Below are positions 1 to 9,956 of a stretch of 36,324 nucleotides of DNA, piece after piece. The position numbers and the translations under genes were made by a program. Under the pieces are notes generated by a model. The model ran no database searches and was not told the origin of the DNA. It was given only the letters and a program-made list of their open reading frames with translations. The number at the start of each line of letters is the position of its first letter. The first letter of the stretch is position 1. The stretch comes from Diphasiastrum complanatum (Eukaryota; Streptophyta; Lycopodiopsida; Lycopodiales; Lycopodiaceae), in NCBI GenBank assembly GCA_029204225.1, contig CM055107.1, positions 44,289,720-44,326,043 of the forward strand. The letters run 5' to 3'.

Positions 1-186
1 TCGACTCATGGACTTGATGAGCCTGCTCTGTCGGTAGGCGTACCTGCTAATGATATAAGTTGCCTTTGCGTCTCCCTAACGAGAGTACTGGTGTTGGTGT
101 CAACTAAATTGCATGCTTCATTGGTGAATGTCACATACATGCATGTGTCTGCTAACTGATAGTAGATTTTTTTACAATGTAGGCAC
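1..186 (-). other. unresolved edge of copia element A (linker remnant?)
   Basis: On the minus strand this stretch holds a short open frame that I cannot assign to a domain. The end of the adjacent frame (187-834) reads, in a shifted frame, like the region between integrase and reverse transcriptase of plant copia elements (a WDILSPR-like motif followed by LPKWFE). This edge may therefore be IN-RT linker brought next to the integrase core by a deletion. That is an inference from a few residues. Confidence 0.3.
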
Positions 187-834
187 TTATAGGACATCAT
201 CTAGTCTTCTGTATGTCACGACTTTCCAACAATATCTCAAACCACTTAGGAAGCTTCCTGTCAGGTGATCGGCTTCTTGGTGATAATATATCCCACAGTA
301 CATCTTTATCCTCGCGTTTGTCACTTGCAACTTCAATCCTTTCTGCACCAAAAGGTTTATCTCTACCTCTCCAACCTGCCTCTTGAGATTGAATAATAGT
401 ATCTTGAGATGTATCCTCATAACCCGTGATATATCATCAATAAAGGTCATGAAATAGAAGGCTTTACCTAAGGACATAGTCCTCATAGGCCCGCATAAAT
501 CTGTGTGGATCAAATCCAGGATGTTCTTTGCCCTTGCAACACCACCTTTACTGAACTTCTCTCGATGCTGCTTCCCATACACACATGATTCGCCCATCGA
601 TTTCAAGTGGTCTTCTATCGTACGCAATCCTCTCACCATTTCCAATTTTCTCATCAAACTGAGGCTTCCTAAGTTCAAGTGACCAAGCCTCTTATGCCAT
701 AGTTCAGTTTGTGATGGAATGGACGAGACAAGTCCATGTTGCCCCTTGATTGTAGCATTCAACGTATATAATTTAGTGTTGGGCTCCCTTATACCATCCG
801 CAATAACTTTGAACTTTTGGTTCACATCCTTCAC
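187..834 (-). pseudogene. copia element A: GAG-pre-integrase and integrase N-terminal part
   Basis: In intact copia polyproteins this part holds the zinc-binding HHCC region and the start of the DDE integrase core that inserts the cDNA. Visible here are the pre-integrase signature LWHKRLGHLNLGSL (near residue 45), a damaged Cys pair (CVYGKQHRE, second Cys replaced by Gly), and the first catalytic Asp in LIHTDLCGPM. The FMTFIDDISR segment follows. After this the frame stops resembling integrase: the other two catalytic acidic residues are missing and the sequence appears shifted or deleted into linker. It belongs with the gag/PR remnant just upstream on the same strand and with the PBS and LTR at 2772-2977. 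It is not functional. Confidence 0.8.
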
Positions 835-844
835 AAATCAACGA

Positions 845-1981
845 TCATGGGAAAATTCTACTTTTAGCTTTTGATCTGTAATGACTCCAACGGAGATTTT
901 TTTTCAATCCTGGTACATAAAGTACCTCCCTGATCATCTTGCTTTTGCCATCAAGTAGTTGGATTGAAACGGTGCCTATCTCCTTGATCTTGCACACATC
1001 ACCATTTGCTTGTAAAACAAACGTTCCATTATTAAACACTTTCAAGCTGCTGAACCAATCCTTGCTACCTGTCATGTGTCTTGTGGCTCCCTTATCATCT
1101 TGATTAGACGACAATGCTGATATGAAGATACTAGAGTCTTCAATCTCACCCTCATCAACAAGGTTACCTGCTTTCTTTGGTTTCTCCTTGCCTTGTTCCA
1201 CCAGGAATTTCCGACATTCACTCTTCCAATGACTTTTACCGCAATGGAAAAACTTGCCTCTCTTCTTGGTCTTGCTGGAAGTTCCCTCGTCCTCTTGAGT
1301 CTTGGCGAATTGTTGTTTAGACTTCTCCTTGCCCTTGCCCTTGCCTTGTTTTTGGCATGTCGCAAGTGCCTGATCATCAGTATTTTGATGTCTAGTTTTC
1401 ACCATTTCGTGTCGTTGCTCTTCTTGCATCAAGATTCCTATGAGCTCGTCAAAGGTGGCTATCTTTCTCTTGATGCTATTCCACTCACAAACATCTGATA
1501 GGGTTCTACAATGTCGCACAATACATTGTGCACCTGCTCCACATCATGTATGCGCTCACCAATAGAGTGCAATTCATCCCTCATTGTCTTGATTCTGGTC
1601 ATATAAGTCTAAATGTGCTCTCTTTGCTCCATGCAAGCACTATTCAGTTTTGACTTTAGAAACATGATTCTTGACGGATTTGACATCTGTAATGCTCCTT
1701 TAGCACATCCCATGTTTTTCTAGGTGTAACAACATCACAAATGTGGGTAATGATGTGATCCTTCACTGACAAGTTAATGAAGGTCAAGGCTTTTCTCAAC
1801 TTCTTATCGAACACTTTGATGTGTGCTTCATTTGGCGGTCTTCTCTCATCACCTGCGACAACATCCCACACGTCCTTTTCCATCAGTATATTTTTCATTT
1901 TGAATTTCGTGACACCGCATAGTTGAAAATCATGTCCAATTTGCTACTTTCACTCAATATGGACTCTCCCATGTTTGTCAT
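845..1981 (-). pseudogene. copia element A: gag and protease remnant
   Basis: Gag starts near 1981 (MTNMGES), and after one broken frame continues as MKNILMEKDVWDVV, typical of the N-terminal capsid part of plant copia Gag (UBN2/DUF4219-like). A deletion or frameshift near 1520-1655 separates this from the C-terminal part at 845-1519. That part has a Lys-rich stretch, a zinc knuckle that has lost its first Cys (FFHCGKSHWKSEC instead of CX2CX4HX4C), and a protease region. There the active-site DSGA is changed to DKGATRHMTG, followed by the usual VLYVPGLKKNL segment. Gag would form the particle and the protease would mature it. Both key sites are altered, so this copy is dead. Orientation agrees with the PBS and LTR to its right. 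Confidence 0.82.
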
Positions 1982-2771
1982 CGCAAAACTGCTTGAAACT
2001 TCTACTGTAGGCTAAAAGCAGTGCGTCGAGGCCAACTATAATGTCAGAAGTCGAAAATAATGACCTGCACTTTTTCCCTTATTAGGACACCCTCCATTTT
2101 TTTGCCAAATTAAAAGCCAAATTGGCGTCGCCTTCCGAAATGCACTCTATCGTCAACTCCCAACTACGTGCCCAATGGTATGGTGAAATCACTTTTGGTG
2201 CACTCTGAACACTTTCTCCATTGTAATCACTCTGTTTTGTGGTACCGTACTTGCAGGTACAGTTTGGGTGCCCTTCGTTTGGAGTCCGTAGCCCTTCGTT
2301 TGGGTCAAAATAGATAAAGGAAGCAAAATTAAGGGCTTTTTGTGTTTTTGAACTGTCTCTTCACTTTGAAGAAACTTCACACTTCAAGAAACTTGAGACC
2401 CAATCAGCTTTCAAATTGAATATTTTTAATGAAGTTGCCTAGAAAAATGCCTTTCAATTGCCCTTAGGCCCATTTCACATTCATCCATTGATTCTCTTGG
2501 ATCCGACGGTCCATATTCCTTGCTGGAGGTTTGATCTCTACCGCTGATCATCATGGACTCTAATTTTGTTAAGGTTGTGATTCAGCCGACAACTCTTGTC
2601 TCCGAATCCTCACACAGTCTCAAGCTCAACAAGCTTTTGTGTGCTAGAATCTGTGCACCACTGCTTCACTTTTCGTCTACTACCCGCCGTAAACCCCAAA
2701 TTCTCAGAAGACTGTTCTTCTCCCAAAGCTCTCTTCAACGGCGATGCTGTACTGTGTACACTCCCTGTACG
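1982..2771 (-). other. 5' leader region of copia element A
   Basis: Gene-free stretch between the element A gag start and its PBS. It contains a short direct repeat of gcccttcgtttgg (near 2270 and 2292). Several short frames on both strands have no recognisable motif. I read it as the untranslated leader of element A, possibly with inserted sequence. Confidence 0.45.
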
Positions 2772-2783
2772 GCTCTGATACCA
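2772..2783 (-). promoter_or_regulatory. primer-binding site of element A (initiator-Met tRNA)
   Basis: Minus-strand TGGTATCAGAGC, the standard plant LTR-retrotransposon PBS complementary to the 3' end of initiator-Met tRNA. It lies directly inside the LTR edge and fixes the element as minus-strand. Confidence 0.88.
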
Positions 2784-2977
2784 ACTTGGAATTTGCTTCG
2801 AACAGGAACACAGACATTGTACATATAGTTCTTCACTTAGGCAACCCATGCATGACCCAGGTTGCCAGTGACGGGACGCGTGTCCCGTCGACTTGCCTCG
2901 TGGCAAGGTCAAATAATCCTTATCGACTGATAGGACCCACAATACAGTAGCACAATGATTCTACTTTAATTCTAACT
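2784..2977 (-). mobile_element. 5' LTR of element A (LTR family A, internally deleted copy)
   Basis: Read on the minus strand it begins AGTTAGAATT and ends AATTCCAAGT, so the termini are imperfect inverted repeats. It aligns closely with the plus-strand LTR at 21481-21754, including the shared block around GGCAAGTCGACGGGACACGCGTCCCG. This copy is 194 bp against 274 bp and lacks about 80 bp near the 3' end. The canonical TG start is not present in either copy. Confidence 0.82.
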
Positions 2978-4785
2978 CAAATGTGACTATGTCTTTGAAT
3001 GTGCATCTCTGAAAAATGTGACTATGCAAAATGGTTGAGACTTCCCACATTGTCACTCTAGAAAGAGTGGCAGTAAATTCAATAAAGAATATCTATCATA
3101 AAAGTGACAGAATCTTCACTCACAAGCATTTTGCAACAAAGAGTATGAATGCAATTAATGGTTTCCGATAGCTCAAGTAGATTGTTAACAAAGATCTCAT
3201 AAAAAGATGGAACTCCCCTACAAAGAGTTAAAGACTCCAAACTCATGACATAAGCTACCTCCCTTAAATGACTTGGAGGAAAATACAAAAAGTCAAACGT
3301 GAGGGATCAAATTAGGAACCGAGTAAAATTCTCTTAAATGTACTTTAAAGGGGTCTAAAAACAAGGAATAATTGTGGGAGCCCAAGAGTTGTGAGTCTAC
3401 TCAATGTCATTTATGGTATATGTATATAACACTATGCCAACCTCAAAATTTCAAAATCAGATACATATTTCATTATCAAGATATTAAACTCATTTCAAAT
3501 AAACTATCATCGAATTTATTGTCAAAATTAATTCATACACATTCCTTAATCTTTTGATAATCCAATATGCAATCTTAGTTCTACTATTGAAAAACTTTAA
3601 TTATTCTTCTGGTGGTACTGTAAGGTATCATAACTTAAAACATCAAACTACAAACTTATCATGATCATATACATATATCAGAATTGGAATATATCATTGC
3701 ACAAAATCATTTTGTAGATGTTTTTTTTATCATTTCTCACATAGATTCCTTAAATCTTCACAAAACTTAAAACACCACAATCTCATGACATGGCAAGGCC
3801 TTTGTGGTACAGTACCACATCGTGCTTGTTTGATATTTGAGTGAAACATTTGATTATGCAGATTAAGTATAGCAATCTCCATCCCAAGTAGAAAAATCAG
3901 AGTTTGGCCGAGAAATGTTCATAGTCTTTGTTATCTTTGTCCTAATAATAAGAACAGAATCACATAAGTTTTTGAATTTCTGGAAAATGCTCGGCTTTGT
4001 CGCTAGATAATTAACAACCAAGTATGAATGAACAGATCATCCACGCAAGAGAGGAAATTAGAAGGGTTGTATTGAATGATTATTTGGTGATGTAGCTGCT
4101 AGTTATAAGTATACAGAAGCAGGGATGAAGGATGAAGCATGAAGGAAACTATAAAAGTGAGCTACAGAGATGTGTCGTTTGGGGCCCAGCTACATGTAGA
4201 CATAGACGCATATTGGAGAAGTGCTACATTGTTGTAAGGCTATTGATAGTCCCACTTAGTCTGATTATACTTTAGGACATTGTATCATATTTACCACTTA
4301 CATATTTCCATCTGCACTATGATATCTTCTTGTGTTACGTCTGCTTCGTGCTTCACAATCAGATCGTGACAGATCTTCTGCAATAACCTTCATCTCCATC
4401 ACCTTTCTCCCACATCTTGAGTAAGCACGTGTTACAATTACACGGGGAAATTTGATATGAACTTGCTTGCAATATTATGCTAGAGAAACCAAATTGGGAT
4501 CAGTTTGGGCAGATCAAACAAATGAGATACATTCAAGTTTATCCATTTCAGCTCAATTATGTTATTATTTTACACTGTTGTGCTTTAGACTAGTATTACA
4601 AAGAGCACTCTTTAAGTTTTAAACTGCGGCGGGGGACAAGTTCTCGCTCCTTTTAGCCCCTCATATTCTCGGCTATGACGTACTCTCATCTCTACGTACT
4701 GTCATCTCTTGAAAGAAACATATCCGACAATTAGACAAAACTTCAAATACCGCATAGAAGCGAGACTTTTCAAATATTATATATT
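2978..4785. other. AT-rich stretch without identifiable genes
   Basis: About 1.8 kb with no motif I recognise on either strand. All frames are short. One perfect 17-bp palindrome (tgtggtac-a-gtaccaca) lies at 3803-3819. The part next to 4786 would be the 3' flank of the WD40 gene remnant. Confidence 0.5.
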
Positions 4786-5659
4786 CTAAATGGTTGTACT
4801 TCCCGTATCATCAGCAGCTTGTTCATGACCTGTTGAAACCCACCATTCCTTTAGCTCACCATCTTAACAAAGCAGCCCTTCTCCATTTCCTCGGAAATGG
4901 AGAGGGCCTTCACAGGACCTGTGTGTCCCTTCAGCACGGCTATGCAAGAGTGCAGGTTACGTAAGCACGTCTGCCTTCTCCACACACGAATACTTTTGTC
5001 TGCTGAGCCACTGCAGAGCAGATTGGCTGCTCCTGCAAGGCACAGAACTGAGTGTCTGTGTCCTCTCAGTGTGCCTAAGTGGCTCATATGCCGAGCACTC
5101 TCCTCACGTCCCCCACCACTATACATCTGTCACTGGAAGCTGAGTAAAGCAGGGATTCATCTGGGTTCATAGTAAGCGCATGATTCACTGCAGATGTAAC
5201 GTGTTTCTGGGATTCTCTCTCCCAAACCTTTACCTTGCTGTCAGCTGAGCCCGTGTACACATACCCATTCTTCGCAACTATAAGAGCATTCACTGCATCA
5301 TCGTGAGCTTTGAAGGATTCAAGGCATCTGTAGTTTGACATTTTCCAAACTTTGATGTTTTTGTCCCATGAACCTGAATAAAGCAGGCTGCCTGGACCAG
5401 TGGCCAGAACAGAGATAGCGTCACTGTGCTGATCCAGAGTGTACTCTTGTGGCGATGTACTTTGACATGGTTTTGTGGAAAGATAGCCGTGCTAAGGTAG
5501 TTCTTGATGGTGGGTAAGGTTGTAATCGGCTTGTACACAGGTGATCGACATTCCGTCTATCGCCACACTCTGATCTTGTTGTCCTGATGAGCACTAAATA
5601 TCCTGTCTCCATTCGTATACATTTTAGAGCTCCTGCACCTGTCACTTGAAAGCTTGATA
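4786..5659 (-). pseudogene. WD40-repeat protein, JINGUBANG-like, 3' segment (split by insertion)
   Basis: Minus-strand translation gives successive WD40 blades: SAHQDNKIRVW, YSGSWDKNIKVW, YTGSADSKVKVW, YSASSD and CSGSADKSIRVW. GHTGPVKALS then leads to a short tail ending at a stop at 4786-4788. The spacing and motifs CLESFKAHDDAVNAL and TLRGHRHSVLCLA are those of the plant JINGUBANG (JGB) family, an adaptor-type beta-propeller; Arabidopsis JGB represses pollen germination. Lesions: an in-frame TAG at 5557-5559, frameshifts near 5420, 5120 and 4875, and one near 5615. The 5' part lies beyond a 6.2-kb nested insertion at 11846-12014. I cannot exclude that some shifts are assembly errors, but together they indicate a pseudogene. 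Confidence 0.8.
5655..5659. repeat. target-site duplication of the TRIM element, left copy (TGATA)
   Basis: TGATA immediately left of the first TRIM LTR; the matching copy is at 11846-11850. Removing one copy and the insertion rejoins the WD40 reading frame. Confidence 0.85.
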
Positions 5660-5960
5660 TATTACAAAACTTAGCCGACTGGCCACGTGCACGCACGAGG
5701 GGCTACGTGTTGGGATCCCACCCCCAACCTCCTAGCCCCAGCCGCGTAGCCACCCGCTTGTTCCTAACCCCAAAAAGGTTGGTACTAAGGGGACATGAGA
5801 CAATGTGCAACTCACTTCTTATATGGAAAGGAACCCAAGGACCCTAACCACTTAACCACTTATGGGACAATGAGGACAACCAACATGCGCTCAGGCAACT
5901 TCACGTAGGCAGGCAAGTACACAAGCCTCCTGTGGATGGCTTGACAACAGTCCCACAACA
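5660..5960 (-). repeat. 3' LTR of the TRIM element
   Basis: 301 bp, the intact LTR of the pair. On the minus strand it starts TGTTGTGGGACTG and carries a TATA-like CATATAAGAA in mid-LTR. It differs from the other LTR by several substitutions and indels (for example an extra CCCAGCCGCGTAG-type block), so the pair is clearly older than the nested element. Confidence 0.8.
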
Positions 5961-6012
5961 CCCCCGCTCAAGCAAGCACAGGCAAAGGAACCCCCCACTG
6001 GCTTTGATACCA
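5961..6012 (-). promoter_or_regulatory. TRIM internal region: PPT and PBS only
   Basis: 52 bp in total. At 5961-5969 the minus strand reads GAGCGGGGG (second-strand primer candidate). At 6001-6012 it reads TGGTATCAAAGC (PBS). About 30 bp separate the two. Confidence 0.75.
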
Positions 6013-6203
6013 TATTACAAAACTTGGTCGACTGGCCACGTGCACGCATGCGGGCCTCGTGTCGGGATCCCACCCCCAACCGCCTAGCCACCCGCTTGTT
6101 CCTTACCCCAAAAGGGCTGGTACTAGGGGACAAGAGACAATGTGCAACTTACTTCTTATATGGAGAGGAACCCAAGGACCATAACCGCTTATGGGACAAT
6201 GAG
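6013..6203 (-). repeat. 5' LTR of the TRIM element, part 1 (continues at 11761)
   Basis: Aligns with 5660-5880 of the first LTR and is then cut by the element at 6204-11755. The remaining 85 bp of this LTR are at 11761-11845. Confidence 0.82.
6199..6203. repeat. target-site duplication of the gag-only element, left copy (ATGAG)
   Basis: ATGAG directly before the TGTGAAAA terminus; the identical copy is at 11756-11760. A 5-bp duplication is usual for copia integrases. Confidence 0.9.
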
Positions 6204-6850
6204 TGTGAAAAATACAGATCCTAAGTGGATCTAAACTCCAAGATCATTGGCTTGAATGCTTGCACTCCAAATTACATAAGCTAGGAATTGGCAACACATT
6301 CTATGCTACCTAGAATGCAAAGAACTTGATCAAAAAGCATTTATCACAAATGGAAACTTCCATAAACATCAAGTGCGGCCCAAAATAGCATTATACAGTC
6401 CATAATACATCAGCCTACCACTTTTGTAAAGCACCTAAGATCATACACACAAAGCTTGAACTCAATCACTACACAATGCCAACAATGGAAGGAGAACCCA
6501 ATAGAAAAATCTCTCATTAAGCAAATGAATACAATGGATCTGCTCCAACCTGTTTCTCCACGGCCTACCTGCTATATATAGCTGAGAGAGATGACTCTCT
6601 CTCCTCTCTCTAGACCCTCCTTACCTAAAATATGCCCTATATAGGTAAAATTGGCATATATGTCCAAAATACATGAAAATGGACTCATTTCGAAGGTCTT
6701 GAAGTTTGACACTTCTTCATACTGAAAAAATACACTTACTAAAAATATCTAGACCTGTTTCACACGTGTGAAAAGTCAGATCCTAAACTATGTGCCATTT
6801 TTAGCAATTTTGGCCTAAAACTAGACAAGGAAATGTTGACAATTTTCACA
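6204..6850 (-). repeat. 3' LTR of the gag-only element
   Basis: 647 bp, starting TGTGAAAATTGTC and ending TTTTTCACA on the minus strand. Features: a perfect 16-bp palindrome TTTCACACGTGTGAAA at 6758-6773, TATA-like ctatatatag at 6572-6581, a second TATATA near 6633, and CT/GA-rich sequence beside the TATA. Confidence 0.92.
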
Positions 6851-6862
6851 ATCCCTCTTCAA
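6851..6862 (-). promoter_or_regulatory. polypurine tract of the gag-only element
   Basis: Minus-strand TTGAAGAGGGAT abuts the 3' LTR start. The same GAAGAGGGA motif precedes the LTRs at 25294 and 30083. Confidence 0.82.
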
Positions 6863-6863
6863 C

Positions 6864-9800
6864 TTAACTTGCTAGTTTTACAACACTACTTTGTTCCAAC
6901 TTAAGAATGATCTCCATCATCAGAATAGATCTCTTCTCAAGGATCCTAATATGTACAAAATAGGACACAACATAATTGATATAGATAATAGTGTCCATAT
7001 AGGATGCTTCACTATTTCTTACATCAATTTTACATAGAATCATAAAAATGGTACATGTAAAAGAACATAGAATCTCAATTAATGAATTCCTCCATGTATC
7101 CATCTCTGGTTTCTCTGTAAAATAGCAGCAAACAAGTTGTAAATGAAAGTGATCAACAAGTGTTTGCATGCCTCCTCCACATTTCACTATACATATAGTG
7201 AATGCAACATGTATCTCCATGAATGAACTTCCATCACCACCTTGCCTTTGTAGATCTTCAATCCATGAAAGCCTTTGAGTGAATGAATGCCAAAAAGATG
7301 TGTTCCCTACTCCATTTGAATGACCAAAACCTGAACTTGAAATACTTGAAGTACCTCCACAAGATTTGCACACAACGCTTGATCCTACAATGTCAACAAG
7401 TTGCCAATTTGCCAACACTAGAATACTAGATCTTGAACTTTGTTCAAAAGAAAACATATTGACCACTTCAATACCTTTCAAGATCTGAATGAATTCATGT
7501 ACTTGATCATACAAACCAGCAATGATAACTATTCCATCTCCAAGATCCAAAGGATGCAAAACTATGGAACTAGTTTTATTGAAATTTGACAATTTCAACA
7601 CATTGACATAACAATGTTCATACATGAGATTAGGCAAGTGAGGTAGAGTAAGAAGACACTTCCTTGCAGCTCCAAAGACCTTACTTGAACCTTCAAAAAC
7701 CTGTAAAAACAGATCCAAAATGCCTTGACCATTTGTCTCTTCTTTGATGCTTTTCACTAGCTTCGAATTGCCACTTGTCTCTTGGTGTTGATGAAGCAAT
7801 CCAAGATCAACCTCTTGATCTTCCAATAAGACATCAAAGATCTTGCATATGTGAACATCTTCAGATCTGAAACTCTGAAGATACTCCCTCTCAAACACAT
7901 GATTAAGATCCCACAAGATCTCATCAATGCTCAAATTTGACCCTTCACTATAGTTAGTGAAAACAATGCCACCATCATAAACCAAAAGATAGATTCCAAC
8001 ATTTCCATTTAACATGAAGTAGAGTAGGTGAAGATGAGTATCAAACCTAATCAAAACAGCCCTCTTGAGTTCATAACAAACCTCAATAAGCTCACCAATG
8101 ATATCTCCCTTGCCTTGAAGAAGTTGCCACTTGAGTTGCTCCATGTAGTCTTCTTCAACCAACCTTTTGCCATCTTGACCATGAATGAACAATCCACCAC
8201 AATCATAGAATGCTTTGAGTTGATGAAGAGATGTTAGATCCATGCTTTGGATCTTCCCAAGAACCACTCTTCCATTGCCCTTTCCTTCACAAGACTCCCT
8301 CTTAATGCTAGCACCACAAAAGTGAGAAACCTCCCTCTTGATAGTTGCACCATAAGAAGTAGAAGACTCTTGAATATTAGAAGCCAAGAAAAGAATCCTT
8401 AGTACCTTCAACATAAGAGTGATTGAAGTACTCTCTCTTTTCAAACATGAACTTCTACTCAATGATTTAGGTAATGAGTCATATGATAATGATTCTTCCT
8501 CACTATCGTTCATAAAAACATCATTCAAAGTACATCCTACTTTGAACACTTCACATACTTCTCTTCCTTTTGACTTGTGATCTCCCTCACCAAGTCTCAT
8601 GATAGAAACCTTTGATCTACTCTTTTTATGAAGAAATGTGACACCACTTGTTGCACAAATGACTTTATCACAAAAAGATGTAAAAGAACCATTTCCTTCA
8701 AGCATGCTCAAAGCACCATCATCTTTTCCCACATGATTACATACATCAATATGAAAAGAATTAGAAGAACAACCATCTTCTTGCAAAGAATGACACTTAG
8801 CATCTCCATCTTTTTCCATATGAACAAACAAGTCATTAGCAACAATCACTTCCAAAGAAGAATCTTCATCAACTCCATTGATGAAGTTAGCTCCTTCCTT
8901 ACCTTTTCCATTTTTGCACTTGCCATCTAGCACCATTGAAGAACCACCAAGCCTTGGAAGTCCATGAGTAGAAGAGTACAAACATGATGCTAATTTAGCT
9001 CCACATGACTCCATATGACTAGTAGGTAACACTAGTGCATCTTCAAGATCCAATGGATCCAAAAAATTGACCATAGATTCACCAAAGCTTGCCAAGTTAG
9101 CACAACAATTATCATCTCCAAGAAGTACATTAGATCTCAACCTAGATCTAGCATTTTGTTTCTTATGGCATTCATTTGCAAAATGTCCTTTTATCCCACA
9201 ATAAAAGCACTTGAACTTTGACTTATTGTTCTTAGTAGAAGAGGAAGAGGAAGAGTGATCATCATGATCAAAGTTACCACCTTTGGACCATTTCCCTTTG
9301 CCTTTACCTTTGCCCTTGAATTTGCCTTTTGTGAAGAAAGCCTCTTCACCTCCACCTTGCAAGGATGCACCATCAAGCTTTGATTGCAACCTATGTTCTT
9401 CAGCCAATAAGATTTCTTGCAAGTCAACCACACTTGGCAAGACTCTTTGAATGGCAAAACTTTGCACAAGGTTAGCATGTTCATTTAGCAAACCATTCAA
9501 CATAACTTGGACTATTTCACCATCTTTTATGTTCTCATCAATGCATGCTAAATCATCACTTAGGGACTTAACTCTCAAGATAAATGCATGAGCACTTTCA
9601 CCCTCTCTTTGCCTACTAGAAAATATTTGTCTCCTTAGGGTCAATACCCTAGATGTGGACTTTGATTCAAAGAGCTTCTTTAAGGCATTCCATGCCTCAC
9701 TTGCACTTTGACACTTTCCAACTTCCTTGAGAAGTTCATTTGTAACATTCATTTTAATGATATGAAGAGCCCTTTTGGCCTTCTTATCAAACCTTTGTTG

Positions 9801-9956
9801 CTCTTGAAGTGTGAGAGGTCTCTCTTCAATTTCTGCAACTATGTCCATGAGTTCATTCAACTCAAGTAAGGACTCCATCCTCACTTTCCAAGTAGAGTAG
9901 TTTGATGAACTCAACCTTTCACTAGACTCTAGCATGATCCCACCATTGGAAGCCAT
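6864..9956 (-). CDS. Gag-type polyprotein with long non-pol C-terminal extension (1030 aa)
   Basis: Residues 1-200 are a copia Gag: an N-terminal SSSNYSTWKVRMESLL motif, a helical capsid region, and SVVDLQEILLAEEHRLQ near 175-190. A Gly/Lys-rich basic stretch follows at 209-226, then an intact zinc knuckle CFYCGIKGHFANEC with C250, C253, H258 and C263 (RNA binding). Residues 280 to about 400 resemble the area before the copia protease in relatives (GVDEDSSLEV), but no DSGA active site is present. Residues 400-1030 have no domain I recognise. From D713 (DQEVDL) onward the DNA matches the 3' module in the RT-less elements at 22517-23237 and 26258-26690. The stop lies next to the PPT. The start is the first Met of the Gag motif. 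Function of the extension is unknown; it may be a slowly decaying open frame rather than a selected protein. Confidence 0.8.
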   Translation of the reverse strand: MASNGGIMLESSERLSSSNYSTWKVRMESLLELNELMDIVAEIEERPLTLQEQQRFDKKAKRALHIIKMNVTNELLKEVGKCQSASEAWNALKKLFESKSTSRVLTLRRQIFSSRQREGESAHAFILRVKSLSDDLACIDENIKDGEIVQVMLNGLLNEHANLVQSFAIQRVLPSVVDLQEILLAEEHRLQSKLDGASLQGGGEEAFFTKGKFKGKGKGKGKWSKGGNFDHDDHSSSSSSTKNNKSKFKCFYCGIKGHFANECHKKQNARSRLRSNVLLGDDNCCANLASFGESMVNFLDPLDLEDALVLPTSHMESCGAKLASCLYSSTHGLPRLGGSSMVLDGKCKNGKGKEGANFINGVDEDSSLEVIVANDLFVHMEKDGDAKCHSLQEDGCSSNSFHIDVCNHVGKDDGALSMLEGNGSFTSFCDKVICATSGVTFLHKKSRSKVSIMRLGEGDHKSKGREVCEVFKVGCTLNDVFMNDSEEESLSYDSLPKSLSRSSCLKRESTSITLMLKVLRILFLASNIQESSTSYGATIKREVSHFCGASIKRESCEGKGNGRVVLGKIQSMDLTSLHQLKAFYDCGGLFIHGQDGKRLVEEDYMEQLKWQLLQGKGDIIGELIEVCYELKRAVLIRFDTHLHLLYFMLNGNVGIYLLVYDGGIVFTNYSEGSNLSIDEILWDLNHVFEREYLQSFRSEDVHICKIFDVLLEDQEVDLGLLHQHQETSGNSKLVKSIKEETNGQGILDLFLQVFEGSSKVFGAARKCLLTLPHLPNLMYEHCYVNVLKLSNFNKTSSIVLHPLDLGDGIVIIAGLYDQVHEFIQILKGIEVVNMFSFEQSSRSSILVLANWQLVDIVGSSVVCKSCGGTSSISSSGFGHSNGVGNTSFWHSFTQRLSWIEDLQRQGGDGSSFMEIHVAFTICIVKCGGGMQTLVDHFHLQLVCCYFTEKPEMDTWRNSLIEILCSFTCTIFMILCKIDVRNSEASYMDTIIYINYVVSYFVHIRILEKRSILMMEIILKLEQSSVVKLAS

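Noticed and set aside
1193-1498. Hydrophobic 101-codon plus-strand frame
   Set aside because: Shadow of the copia gag/protease region read on the opposite strand.
3803-3819. 17-bp palindrome as an operator or terminator
   Set aside because: No gene or promoter nearby and a single occurrence; such palindromes arise by chance in long AT-rich DNA.
5421-5696. 91-codon minus-strand frame across the TRIM/WD40 junction
   Set aside because: Out of frame with the WD40 blades over most of its length and runs into TRIM LTR; only the short FQVTGAGALKC part is WD40 sequence.
6001-6012. Possible tRNA gene suggested by the tRNA-complementary sequence
   Set aside because: Only 12 bases match a tRNA end, and it sits at an LTR border; it is a primer-binding site, as are 2772, 11097 and 14773.
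8628-8930. 100-codon plus-strand frame inside the gag-only element
   Set aside because: Antisense shadow of the 1030-codon frame.
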